From NCBI RefSeq assembly GCF_030269925.1, contig NC_085124.1, positions 10,416,001 to 10,480,000 of the forward strand: 64,000 nt of DNA. Direction: 5' to 3'. How positions within the stretch are numbered: position 1 is the first letter of the stretch; the number at the start of each line of letters is the position of its first letter. This document shows, one piece after another, positions 48,778 through 58,932 of the stretch. The notes beneath the pieces are model-generated. The model was not told the DNA's origin. It worked only from the letters and a program-made list of their open reading frames with translations, and did no database searches. Source of the DNA: Bombyx mori. Taxonomy: Eukaryota > Arthropoda > Insecta > Lepidoptera > Bombycidae. The position numbers were made by a program, and so were the translations under genes.

Positions 48778-51700
48778 TCCTCCCCCTCCGAGTCACTAGA
48801 ACGCCTCGTTAGTGGCTCGGCAGAAACAACAAGACGGGGCCGTCCACGCAGGCGTCGAGGCTGTACTGGAGCTGAGACCTGACCGGTTCGATTACGATAC
48901 GGCTTCAAATGAGAAGCATGAAATTTCCCTAAAACCTGCGAATTCAAATCAGTAACCTCATAGGTAGTAGGACTAACGATATTGCTAATCTGGTAGGGTC
49001 CGTCACGCTTAGGCATGAACTTCTTCGTTCTACCTTTGGCGGCATCACTTAACAAGTGCGTAGAGAGAAGGACTAGATCACCTACTTGGTAACTGGGACC
49101 AGATAATCGACTTTTATCGGATTGCAACTTCCTATCATCCTGATGATGTTCAGCCCTATCTCTAATTGAATCCCAATTATCTAAAAACCTACGGAGATAC
49201 GGAGTAATTTGAGGAAGGAAATTCTCTTTATCTAGTATGCCCCTTAAATCACGCTGCGCGTCGAATGGGGTACGCATTTCTCTGGCAAACATAACCTGAG
49301 CGGGACTGGCACCTGTCGTGGCACACGTGGCACTATTCATGGAAAATCGCACGGAAGACAAAAATTTAGGCCATGATCGGTGCTCATTTTTGACCAATAT
49401 CGAGAGCTGAGTACGTAGGTCCCGGTTCTTCCTTTCAGCAGGATTTGCTTCGGGATGATATAGAGGAATGAGGTTTTGCTTGATGCCAAGAATGAACATG
49501 CATTGTTGCATGGTGGCGGAAATAAATTGGACACCGTTGTCTGAGATAATACGGCGTGGGAAACCATATCGAAGGAAGTATTCATTAATGAGTACGGGCG
49601 CACAAATTTCAGCAGTGGCTTCTGTCAGAGCGAACAATTCCACCCACCTGGTGGCGGTGTCTTCAACTAATAGTACCCATTTCTCGCCACGCTCGCCTTC
49701 CGGTAAGGGTCCGAAGAGATCGATGGCGAGTACTTCTCCACGCTGATTGAGGACTGGTGTCTGTAGGAGTCCAAAAGGCTTTTGATTGGATGCCTTGTAA
49801 CGCTGGCACTCTTCACAATTCTTGAGATAATCTGCAATATACTTGCGCATGCCAACGAAATAATAATTATGACTGATCCGATTAAAGGTCCGCTCCACTC
49901 CTTGGTGGCCGGCTGTGGGAGCGTCATGAAATTCTTGCAAAATCTTCTCACGCATAGTAATGGGCACCACGAGCTGAGGTTGATCACTATCCGAATCTGG
50001 AAGATAACGGTATAAAACACCTTGGTTCATAAGGTACCCTCTATCCAACCATTGAGTGCTGACCGGTTCGGGGTCTTCAAGACTAGTGATGATTTTGGCA
50101 ACCTCTGGGTCATCCAACTGCTCCTTACGTAAATCGGCGGAACTTATACGTGGCAAATCGACGATAACATTGCAGACATCACAACTGTCAAGGATGGTAT
50201 CATCGCACTGAGGACGGCTAAGAGTGTCAGCCACAACATTGGCCTTACCAGGCGTGTATTCGTAGTGAATATCCAGGGCTTGCAATTTCATGGCCCATCT
50301 GATGAGACGTCCATTGGGCGTCTTGAGAGTTAAGAGCCACTTGAGAGGCTGATGGTCACTTTTTACATAAACCGGATGTCCATCCAAATAACCACGGAAC
50401 TTATCGGTTGCCCAAACAACCGCTAAAGCCTCCTTCTCGGTGGTGGTATAATTTTTCTCAGCTGGAATCAACAATCGACTGGCGTACTCGATGGGTTTTT
50501 CGTCAATGCCCTCACCTTGCAATAACACAGCCCCTAAGGCATAGTTGCTAGCGTCTGTCCGCAACACAAAAGGCTTATTATAGTCTGCTTGAACTAATAT
50601 GGGTGCCGAAGTCAACCTATCCTTTAGACACTGGAATGCTTCTTGCTGCTGACTATCCCATCTCCATGACTCGTTTTTACGAGTGAGTTTAGTTAATGGT
50701 TGGGCTACTTGCGAAAAATTTGGTATAAACTTTCTGAACCATGAGCACGTCTGTAAAAATGACTTTAAATGTTTCAAATTTCTAGGGCTAGCCATTTGTA
50801 GGACTGCGTCGACCTTAGAGGGATCCGGCTTGATACCTTCAGGGGTTATCACGTGGCCCAGGTAATTAATCTCTGGACGAGCAAAGAAGCACTTAGCACG
50901 ATTGGCCCTTAAGCCGAATAGACGCAGACGTTCAAATACTTTTCGTAGGTCCTCCAGATGGCTTTCGAAATCCTCAGAAATAATTAATAAATCGTCCAAA
51001 TAAGCCAGCAGTACAATACCTTGTAAACTAGAGCCAGAACGGAACCGATCGATCAAACGTTGGAACGTGGACGGTGCGTTCTTCAATCCGAATGGCATTC
51101 GCGTGAAACGGAACGTCCCAAACGGCGTTATAAATGCAGTTTTATCGCGATCAGCTGGGCGCACCTGGACTTGCCAATAGCCAGCCTTTAGGTCTATTGA
51201 AGTCATAAAACAATGACGTTTCGTCAGCTGCAAAAGCTCGTCTATGAGCGGAAGTGGATAATTATCAGTTTTAGTGACAGCATTTAACTTTCGATAGTCG
51301 ACACAAAATCGGATGCCGTTATCCTTCTTGGGAACTAAAACAGCAGGAGAGGTCCATGCAGACTCGCATTCCTCAATAATACCATCCGCAAGCATTTTGT
51401 CAAGTTCAGTTTTCATGACATCTCTACGTGCAGGTGTGAGGCGATACGGCGGGACTGAGATGGGCGCATGGTCTCCTGTATCAATACGATGTTCAGCGTA
51501 CGGCGTTGGGTCTCCCCCTGGTCTGAAGATATCCTCGTTGCACTGCAGAAGAGTAGCTAGGCGGTCACGCTCGGGAGGACACAGCATAGTTCCCTCGTCT
51601 TCTCTTAAGAAATTAGCAGCAGAACAAGGCGTGAGGTCACTGGGATACTCGAACTCCAATGGAAAAACTCGTTCAGAACCTTGGTAGCGCCATGTCGAAG

Positions 51701-53816
51701 TATCGAAGTCAATGGCTAAACCAGCTGCTACTAAAAAATCTACACCCAATAATGTGTCATTATCCTGGGCGTCCGGAAATACGACGAATTCTGTGAGAAT
51801 CATCTTACACGGTAATAACTTCACGTCAAGTGTCGTTGTCAGCATTTGTCGTGTTTGCATTGAACCATCGGCGAGCTTAACACGCATAGAACTACGCACA
51901 AAAGGTTGATTATGCTGTTGCAGTAGGGCGTAGAGTGAAGAACCGGCAACAGTTCGCTTGGCTGCGGTGTCGATTAAACCCCTACCTCGGATTCCTAAAA
52001 TCTCTATACCTAAAATAGGTCGTCGCGCGTTGCCATTTTGCGAAGAAGTTACAGACGAAAAGGTGACAAAACTATCACAATTAAAATTTGTGGTCCCTTT
52101 AACCGGTGCACAACTTTCCAGGTTGTGTCCTGAAAAAATTTTGGTCACCCTACTTTTATTATCGAATTTCTGGTTTTGTCCTGAAAAAATCATGGTCGCC
52201 CTAGTTGGTAACGGACCACGTGATGGACACTGACGAGAACGTTTCGTTTTCCATTTATGTCTATTATTTACGACGCACTGATTAACACAAAATTCCCTAG
52301 GAGATACTGATTTCAATTCGCTAGGTACATGAGTGCGGTTAAAACACTCCCCCTGCTTAACAGGACGAGATAAGTATGTAAACAAAGGCGTATCATCGGA
52401 ACGCGGCAAATTTGAAACAATTTGTTTATCAACACGTTTATGGGACGAGTTTACATTACATTTACGGGCAAAATTATTATTTACGGGGGGTGTACTTACA
52501 TTATTACATGATACCAAACTTATCTGAGCAGTGTGTAGCGATGAATTAACATAATTTGGGCGCTCGGTATGAACACTACTGGATAAAAACAAGTCAGGTA
52601 CAGCCCCAGTAAAAACCATAGGTAAACTTGCCAAATTACTCACCTGGGCGGACGGCTTACCAACAGCTGATGTCTCAGCGGTCGTTGTACTTCGCGATCG
52701 TGTTCGCGGTATTTGAATAAAATCGACCGCGCTAAAATTTGAACTACATTTGGAACAATTAGAACGTATGACTCCGCTCGCGCCGCAACCGTAACATTTA
52801 ATATTATTTACTTTACTAACTACGTTATCGTTACTGTCATTCGCGGTTTGTTTTAATAACAATTTACGACACTGATCACGCGTATGACCGTAACTTTTAC
52901 AATAAACACAGTATCGACGTTTCTTGGGTTTTTCGGCGGTCGGAGTGGCGTCGGCGTTATCGCCTGACGAACGTTGGCGCGGGGAAACTTCTACAGCGGC
53001 CGTAGGTACACGCTGCGTTGCAGGCCGCGGCGGCTCGAGTCGAGCGCGGGCGGCGGCGGCGGCACCCTTTGATGTCTCGGCGACGGCGTTTGAAGTATGC
53101 GCTTCTTTCGTAGAATCCTCAATACTTCGTGCTTTTTGCAGGAGAACATTGAAACTGGTGATTTCCTCTCTACGAAGGCGTTTACGAATTTTATGATGCA
53201 GTAATCCGTATATCATATCGAGCTCCACTTTTTCACATAGGTCGCCTCGAGGTAGCTTCGCGAGGAGTGCTCGAGCCCTGGCGACAAACAGGTCGGTTTT
53301 CTCCATAGGCTGCTGGCCGTCTGCGAATAGGTCGACATAAATTCTGTGGGGTGGGCGGCGATCACCAAAAGCACTTCGTAGATTTGAGATGACGTCTTCC
53401 CATGTAGAAACTTGATGCTTGATACCCTGCCACCAGGTAGCGGCGGTGTGTGTTAGCAACATGGAAATACCTTTTACGGCTACGTCATCGGGAACATTGG
53501 CGGCGTCTCTGTACGATTCTATTGCGTCGATAAAACCTTCTACTGACTCGTCTGCGCGTCCGCTGAATACAGATTTGCAGCGGCTGAAGTTGTTGGCGGG
53601 CCGATGGTCGAATGTAGGAGTCGCCGACTGCCTGACGCTATCTAACAGCTCCCGGAACGCGTCTAGCTGCGTTCGTTGAAGGGTGTCGATCAGCATGGTG
53701 ATGTCTTCCGAGCGGAAGCAAACACTGGCGGGCGGCGCGTCACTCGACGGCGCGTGGGGCGGCGACGCGGCTCTCGCGTCGCGCTCCTCGGAATTCGGCA
53801 TCTTCTTTGGCGGCAT
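48639..53816 (-). CDS. Gag-pol polyprotein of the Ty3/gypsy element, 1725 aa
   Basis: A single uninterrupted frame with no gag/pol frameshift. From the N-terminus: gag about 60-260; CCHC zinc knuckle CVYCKSYGHTRDQC near 302-316 and a second, degenerate one (CYGCGASGVIRSNC, His replaced); aspartic protease with LIDTAAKRTVAG near 615 (DTA in place of the usual DTG/DSG); reverse transcriptase with RFCVDYRKLNAVTK, FRFTRMPFGLKNAPSTFQRL and YLDD near 940; RNase H with LRTDASNYALGAVL; integrase with an HHCC finger (HDAPTAGHQGVER and CEECQRYK), D-D-35-E (LAIDLFGPL, ISDNGVQF, NPAERKNRD) and a GPY/F module (KRDGPYQI). The last 46 codons lie inside the 3' LTR. Catalytic residues of RT and IN are present, so it may be mobile. 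Lineage within Ty3/gypsy not assigned. Confidence 0.93.
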   Translation of the reverse strand: MPPKKMPNSEERDARAASPPHAPSSDAPPASVCFRSEDITMLIDTLQRTQLDAFRELLDSVRQSATPTFDHRPANNFSRCKSVFSGRADESVEGFIDAIESYRDAANVPDDVAVKGISMLLTHTAATWWQGIKHQVSTWEDVISNLRSAFGDRRPPHRIYVDLFADGQQPMEKTDLFVARARALLAKLPRGDLCEKVELDMIYGLLHHKIRKRLRREEITSFNVLLQKARSIEDSTKEAHTSNAVAETSKGAAAAARARLEPPRPATQRVPTAAVEVSPRQRSSGDNADATPTAEKPKKRRYCVYCKSYGHTRDQCRKLLLKQTANDSNDNVVSKVNNIKCYGCGASGVIRSNCSKCSSNFSAVDFIQIPRTRSRSTTTAETSAVGKPSAQVSNLASLPMVFTGAVPDLFLSSSVHTERPNYVNSSLHTAQISLVSCNNVSTPPVNNNFARKCNVNSSHKRVDKQIVSNLPRSDDTPLFTYLSRPVKQGECFNRTHVPSELKSVSPREFCVNQCVVNNRHKWKTKRSRQCPSRGPLPTRATMIFSGQNQKFDNKSRVTKIFSGHNLESCAPVKGTTNFNCDSFVTFSSVTSSQNGNARRPILGIEILGIRGRGLIDTAAKRTVAGSSLYALLQQHNQPFVRSSMRVKLADGSMQTRQMLTTTLDVKLLPCKMILTEFVVFPDAQDNDTLLGVDFLVAAGLAIDFDTSTWRYQGSERVFPLEFEYPSDLTPCSAANFLREDEGTMLCPPERDRLATLLQCNEDIFRPGGDPTPYAEHRIDTGDHAPISVPPYRLTPARRDVMKTELDKMLADGIIEECESAWTSPAVLVPKKDNGIRFCVDYRKLNAVTKTDNYPLPLIDELLQLTKRHCFMTSIDLKAGYWQVQVRPADRDKTAFITPFGTFRFTRMPFGLKNAPSTFQRLIDRFRSGSSLQGIVLLAYLDDLLIISEDFESHLEDLRKVFERLRLFGLRANRAKCFFARPEINYLGHVITPEGIKPDPSKVDAVLQMASPRNLKHLKSFLQTCSWFRKFIPNFSQVAQPLTKLTRKNESWRWDSQQQEAFQCLKDRLTSAPILVQADYNKPFVLRTDASNYALGAVLLQGEGIDEKPIEYASRLLIPAEKNYTTTEKEALAVVWATDKFRGYLDGHPVYVKSDHQPLKWLLTLKTPNGRLIRWAMKLQALDIHYEYTPGKANVVADTLSRPQCDDTILDSCDVCNVIVDLPRISSADLRKEQLDDPEVAKIITSLEDPEPVSTQWLDRGYLMNQGVLYRYLPDSDSDQPQLVVPITMREKILQEFHDAPTAGHQGVERTFNRISHNYYFVGMRKYIADYLKNCEECQRYKASNQKPFGLLQTPVLNQRGEVLAIDLFGPLPEGERGEKWVLLVEDTATRWVELFALTEATAEICAPVLINEYFLRYGFPRRIISDNGVQFISATMQQCMFILGIKQNLIPLYHPEANPAERKNRDLRTQLSILVKNEHRSWPKFLSSVRFSMNSATCATTGASPAQVMFAREMRTPFDAQRDLRGILDKENFLPQITPYLRRFLDNWDSIRDRAEHHQDDRKLQSDKSRLSGPSYQVGDLVLLSTHLLSDAAKGRTKKFMPKRDGPYQISNIVSPTTYEVTDLNSQVLGKFHASHLKPYRNRTGQVSAPVQPRRLRGRPRLVVSAEPLTRRSSDSEGEDITERNFRTCDTAPAAALPPAETDLSKRENTRPQRARRRPVRYCES

Positions 53817-53923
53817 TATTTGACGACGGTTTAGTCGGTAAAGTCAGGAAAACACAAATCGTTCATGTAGGCACAATAATTTCATATAAATATCACTTCA
53901 CAGCTAAACGTTCGGGCGCCATT

Positions 53924-54241
53924 TTTAACACTACAAGTCCGACTGGCGGGCTTTTGTGAGTTTTCGTGAGTTCGTTGTTCCGGGCTGTTGGCGAAGATGA
54001 TATAGAAATAATGTTTACGCCGATTTGGTATGAGGTTTTAATATAAAAGCGACACAATAACTAAAATAAAATACAAAATGAGTTGAGAATCGTACAGTTA
54101 CACTAAGACTCGCAATATCTTACTGGTCGTCGTCGCGCGCGCTGAGGGCGTGTGTTTTCGCGCTTAGAGAGGTCTGTCTCAGCGGGCGGTAAGGCGGCGG
54201 CGGGGGCGGTATCACACGTTCGGAAATTACGTTCCGTTATA
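53924..54241 (-). repeat. 5' LTR of the gypsy element
   Basis: 318 bp, same sequence as the 3' LTR; outer flank AAATG, inner side followed by AA and the primer-binding site. A short open frame here is the duplicated tail of the polyprotein, not a gene. Confidence 0.92.
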
Positions 54242-54389
54242 AAATGTAATAAACTTGAACAGCTATAAACATAATATAGTTCCATTGAACGTAGTAGCGT
54301 TGTGAATATATATTAAAAACTTTTTCTTTCTCATATAATGTTATTATTATCTCTTAAAAGTTCAAACAGAAACATTTTGTGAGTAGATG

Positions 54390-54890
54390 TCTGTGAACGA
54401 TGCTCGGCGGCGACGAGCCGTGAAAGGCGATGCTCGACTTCTGTGAGTGCAGATCTCGCAGGAGGAGGCGGTGGGGCGCGTGAGAGATCGGCACGCGTTT
54501 TACGCAAGAGCATCCGGGTGATGGAAGGACGGCTATCCTCGACCCACGCTGGTTCTGACCCAGCGGGGTATTCCGTAGCATAACCCCCTCTAACCAGCGC
54601 CATCTAGGCGGGCTCCGGATAGCCTGCCGACCGAGAGGGCTAGTGGTCGTGGCGCTGACGACCGCCGTTCCGGCGTCCCGAGGGGGAGGGTGATGGGAGA
54701 AATGTGCTCAGTACTAAACACTTCACTTTCCCTCCTTTGCCTTCTCATGAGTTCTGTATCAAGCGAGATTCGGACGTGGGTTTTTGAGCGACAGGAGGTT
54801 TTAGTCAGCTCGACTCTGACATGCGCCTCCCTCCATCCCCAGTGGAGGGCGGAAGTCTAGCGATTTCCACCTGATCAAAAAAAAATCTCC
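54390..54890 (+). mobile_element. R1-clade LINE 3' end
   Basis: Starts within the ORF2 tail (frames reading ARRRRAVKGDARLL then VQISQEEAVGRVRDR, parallel to 34880-34980) and passes into a GC-rich 3' UTR: gcgggctccggatagcctgc, ggcgtcccgagggggagggt, ttttgagcgacaggaggttt, to gcgatttccacctgatc followed by A9. Confidence 0.7.
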
Positions 54891-55004
54891 CATCTGTGAA
54901 AGTCTTTACAATAACGTTAATTTATCTCTAAATATTAACAAAAATATAATTATTATGAATGTACGACTTTATTAATAAATAACAAATCAAAATAATTTAA
55001 CATA

Positions 55005-55440
55005 AATCAATTCACACAGTAGAACAAATCTTCCAATGCGCTTGAAGGAGGCACAGTTCCCAAGATACTGGCTGCGTTACCTCGTTGGTCAGCCAGACTC
55101 ACCCTCTGTGCAAAGTACCAGCCAGCCTTAGCATCATCATCTGCATTTGATGTAAATAATTTTTTAATAATATTTGCAAGCCGACCTGGTAGAAACACGC
55201 TGTTCTATAAAATAACTATCAACATCTTTGTAAACCGTGTTTTAGCTAATAAAGTTTGATTTGATTTGATCACACTTAACCTCCTTCAAGCGTTTGGAGA
55301 TTTCTGATAAAAAATTCTTTGCTTCAGGGCCCCAAGAGCCCATCGTCTCAACCGCAAAAGGCAAAAAAGAATAAGAAGACCCCAAACCCGAATACTTCCG
55401 CTTTTTTGAAATTTCTACTGAAGCTGCAGCTAAACCAGGG
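55005..55440 (-). pseudogene. Retroelement coding fragment, interrupted
   Basis: Minus-strand pieces YSFLPFAVETMGSWGPEAKN then FLSEISKRLKEV (about 55440-55285) and DAKAGWYFAQRVSLADQRGN followed by AASILGTVPPSSALEDLFY (about 55130-55010). This pairing is seen at the C-terminus of a retroelement protein common in Lepidoptera (recognised from memory of the motif, not searched). They are separated by about 150 bp ending in TAATAAAGTTTGATTTGATT, itself the tail of another element. Confidence 0.5.
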
Positions 55441-55604
55441 CGAGAGGAAGTACCATCTAAATTTTATTATATTATTATTAATTGTAATGAAAAAATCAGA
55501 GTATTATTTTCTTTTGTTTTCACTAGTCTGGCAAAAATGGATAAACTACTGGAGATATAATCCAAAGAGGGCTGACGTCAGGCAGGTAGCATAACGTAAA
55601 ACTC

Positions 55605-55680
55605 ATGCTAAATCCTTAAGCACCATGATCAGAGGATATGCTGTGCCGACCCCACATAATGTAGGATAAAGGCAAGAATT
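55605..55680 (+). repeat. RTE LINE 3' scrap
   Basis: gatatgctgtgccgacccca followed by cataatgtaggataaaggca parallels cgctgtgccgaccccaccta at 42300. Confidence 0.6.
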
Positions 55681-55935
55681 TTTGAAATTACGTAATCATA
55701 CAAACTGAGCCTTAACTCACAACCGTAAGACTAAATACATAGTATACGAGTTTTTAGGGAAGAACTTGCTTTGTAAAAAACTAGTGTAAGGGTCTAATTG
55801 AAATTAATCTCCTTTCTTTCTTATTCTCTTATCATTTTATTAAAGAAGTACTTTATAAAACCTTGATTGGTTTATAGAGTGCTTCGGATTTTTTTCACAC
55901 CAACTTTTGTTTAGATATGTCATTAAGGAAAGAGC

Positions 55936-56590
55936 CTTTTTATGCCTACCTATCGTAGTAGACTCGAGGGATTATACTATGTTCACCGAACGTGTAGACG
56001 AGTTGACGGGCTCAGCTTGGCGATTTTGCTAACACTAGCCCTAACAAGGTGCCAGTGCTTTGCTGAATCTATATACCATCGGATTGGAATCGCGACCCAC
56101 TGAGAATATCCGGCGTTTTTTTTTCTTTTTTTTTCCTACCTTAGCTGGTAGCCTTGAGAGGCTATTCCAGCGTAACCTTAACTAGTAGGTGAGCTCACGG
56201 GGCTCAAACCTGACGACGTTGCTAACAAGAACCCTAGCAAGAGCCGTGCTTCGCAGAATCTACCGCCGGATCGGAAACGCGACCCACTGAGAAGATCCGG
56301 CGAGAAACTCAGTGGGCTCAGTGGGCTGTGTCTGAGAGGATCCGGCGAGAAACTTAATGGGCTGATGGTTAGATTGCACGTCGAACTCTTTGCAGAGTTC
56401 GAAGAGTACGGTTACAGGGGTCCCTAAGCCTACCCCTAGTATTAGAGCTGAAGGCGTCTAGTGCTGAGGTTAATGGAACTGATGGATCCGTAAGGACGTG
56501 TCTAGGTCGTCGACGGTGACTGGTTTCTGCGCTAGCAGGAGTTAGACAGTAGTCAGCGGTGGCAACGATAAAGCGATTTTCATGATGCAT
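55936..56590 (-). repeat. Bm1 SINE carrying a second Bm1 inserted in it
   Basis: The outer copy runs 55936-56115, stops at gagaatATCCGGCG, and resumes at 56340 with ATCCGGCGagaaacttaatg. The right limit is uncertain; ggatccgtaaggacgtgtct near 56490 is still Bm1-like. Confidence 0.75.
56116..56339 (-). repeat. Inner Bm1 SINE with 8-bp target duplication
   Basis: Poly-T at 56116-56134 (the A tail on the minus strand), cctaccttagctggtagcct, tcacggggctcaaacctgac, ccgccggatcggaaacgcga to gtgggctgtgtctgaga. Flanked by ATCCGGCG at 56108-56115 and 56340-56347. A 10-bp duplication ctcagtgggctcagtgggct lies near its end. Confidence 0.85.
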
Positions 56591-58035
56591 AGCCTTATCA
56601 AAGTAATATCATTTCTATACGCAAAACACGTATTTCTCCATCACAGTGTCCACTTAAAATCCATCCCAAATACTTCCATTAAAAATAAAATTAATTCTTA
56701 GAAAACAAAAAAAAAAAACCTATCGATATATACTTCAAATTTTACGATACTACACCAGAAGGACAAACTGGAATGTACTTTTTACGTTGCGGTTTAAAGT
56801 ATGGAACAACTGTCATACAATTTAATTAAGACTCAGGACCTGTCACAAAATTAGGGGTACTATTCACAGATATGTACACTTAAGCAGTGTTGATTGATTG
56901 ATTGGGATGTACTGACTATGGTGGATGTGTGGCAGACCACGAGAACCACTTAAGATCCAACCCAGAACAAAAAAGGTTTGTTATTTTAATATTCCGAAAA
57001 ATGTTGTTTTATGTCTGCTATAAAAATGGTAAACAATGGAAATATAATGTTAACAAAGTAAAACTCAAAGAGAATCATAAGGAAAACATGTTGATGAGGT
57101 TGCTTATAAGCAGATTGATGTTTGATATCAAAAAGACCTATCGTTTCAATATTTCCGGTTTCGGTAATGTATCGGCGTATCGTATCTAGATCCTATGTTT
57201 TTCGATTTATGTTCAGAAATGACTACCAGAAAATATAAGGAAGTTTAATATGTACCTACATATGTAAGTGGTAGCTACGAACAATATTTGACCGGCTTTT
57301 ATTTTAAAATATTTTTTATTATGTAAGTTATTTCCTATTGAAGCATTTGGGCCATAGTGTCTAATAATAATTGTATATCGGAGTATGTCAGCGACAACAT
57401 TTCCCTTAAATATTTTACGTAAAATAAATTATGTTTAAAACTCGAAGAACTTCCAAAATCGTCCAACTATGTAATCGTTCTGAAAATATGTACATTAAAT
57501 TAGAATGAATAAAATTGTCGGATTTTACGATTTACAAAAGGAGGATTGTTGTGCTTTTAGGTAGTTCATAAAATAGGATTAAAACAGTTAATGCGTGTGT
57601 ATTCTTTGGGAAAATGCTTCTCTCGAAAGTTATAGAAGTATTTGAAATACAACCTACGTCTTCAAAACTGAAAAGCTTATTTCTATTTAAAATAACAGTT
57701 TCAAGATTCAGTTTCAGTAAAGTAGTAACAGTAAAAAAGTAAGTAACAGTTTTAGTTACAAGTAAAAGATCTTTAATGTTGTACCCCAATATTGTTAATT
57801 AATGTTGTTATTCTGGAAAAACAATATCAGTTCTTTTTTGGGTCAAGTATTAAGGAAGTTCTTCCCAACACGCGCAAGGTTTTTGTTGTTTTCTCGCGGT
57901 CGTCTGGTGTAAATACAAAGCGCTATAATCGTAAAATGAGTTAGGTATCAGCCGTTGTCGGTGCGTTTTTGTCTGCCACGATCAGCGAAAAAGTCATAAA
58001 CCAGAACTGTGTTTAAAGGTATCCACAGTTAACAG
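56591..58035. other. No gene seen
   Basis: AT-rich. A 95-codon plus frame at 56902-57189 lacks any motif. GC rises near 57850-57960 (caacacgcgcaaggtttttg, ctcgcggtcgtctggtgtaa), upstream of a possible first exon at 58036. Confidence 0.4.
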
Positions 58036-58071
58036 ATGCCCACAACAAGTAAGAGTAATAAACTGAGTCAA
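58036..58071 (+). CDS. Possible first coding exon of an unknown gene
   Basis: ATG followed by twelve codons reading MPTTSKSNKLSQ, then a perfect gtaagt donor in phase 0. Upstream sequence is GC-richer and contains tatcagccgttgtcggtgcg, which could be an initiator region. No downstream exon was found in the window and repeats begin only 9 bp into the presumed intron, so this is tentative. Confidence 0.25.
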
Positions 58072-58074
58072 GTA

Positions 58075-58315
58075 AGTTTTTTATTTATTGCCCTTCTAGG
58101 GAGACGAGCGTACGGCTCACCTGTACTTACTGGAGGGTGTATGTTGTTAGTAGTTTTTATTGTTGTTTGTAGGACGAGAGCACACAATTTAAGAGGTATT
58201 TATGTGTTACCGGAGCCTATGACATCACGATATGAATTACCTTGAAACAAGGTCGCAGTCTCAATTGTGTGCTACCCTTCAATCCATAATGGCCGTTTCG
58301 CGGTTTTTTTTTAAT
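58075..58315 (-). repeat. Diverged LINE tail plus SINE body remnants
   Basis: ttatttattgcccttctagg, gagacgagcgtacggctcac resembles the LINE 3' terminus at 13110; after 58170, gtgttaccggagcctatgac, ccttgaaacaaggtc, ctacccttcaatcc resemble the SINE body. Confidence 0.5.
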
Positions 58316-58520
58316 AGTAACGATGGGTGTATCTTTATTGATTAGGTACACGTGCACTCTACCTATTATGCATAGATAAGATATAATTATAAATTGATAA
58401 GAGAAAACAAAAACAAAAAAAAAAATTAAAAGGTATCGTCACTCTAGTGACAGTGTTTGATAATAATATAACTATCTGCGAATCCATTAAGAGTTACGAA
58501 GCAATTTGGAAACATTTGTT

Positions 58521-58581
58521 TTTATTTTTTATTTATTGCTTAGATGGGTGGACGAGCTCACAGCCCACCAGGTGTTAAGTG
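58521..58581 (-). repeat. Truncated tRNA-SINE body
   Basis: ttatttattgcttagatggg, tggacgagctcacagcccac, caggtgttaagtg, then unrelated DNA. Inverted with respect to the copy at 58933. Confidence 0.75.
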
Positions 58582-58932
58582 AAATTTGTATTTAGAGAGA
58601 TTTGACATGAAAATAAATTATTGAAAATCATAGGGTTCTTGGTCTCTAGGCTTAAGGTTCTTTATTTACAAATGAGATTCTCTGCCTTTGGAAACGCAGT
58701 CTATAAAATTGTATTTTTTATAACTTGAAATTGAATAGTCAAAGCTATCTGTAAATAGGCAAAAACAAAACAGTTAAGTAGCGTTTTCTCTTCTGTTTGT
58801 GAACCGACTTTCTTAAATATCAATCAATAGCTATTTAGTGTTATCAACCTATACATACATTTTGAGGTAGTCATTTTTCATCTTCAAAATGTAAATTACA
58901 ACGCAATAGAACAAATGTTAAAGATAACTTTA

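Larger units (their letters stand above)
48460..54241 (-). mobile_element. Complete Ty3/gypsy LTR retrotransposon
   Basis: 5782 bp, minus sense. Two 318-bp LTRs (48460-48777 and 53924-54241) look identical base for base. Target duplication AAAT at 48456-48459 and 54242-54245. Primer-binding site TGGCGCCCGAACG (53909-53921) begins 2 nt inside the 5' LTR and fits the 3' end of a Lys tRNA. Polypurine tract GGAGGGGGAGGA (48778-48789) abuts the 3' LTR. One gag-pol frame, no env. All signs point to a recent insertion. Confidence 0.95.

Noticed and set aside
54103..54285. 60-codon frame ending like the gypsy polyprotein
   Set aside because: It is the duplicated C-terminal tail carried by the 5' LTR, not a separate gene.
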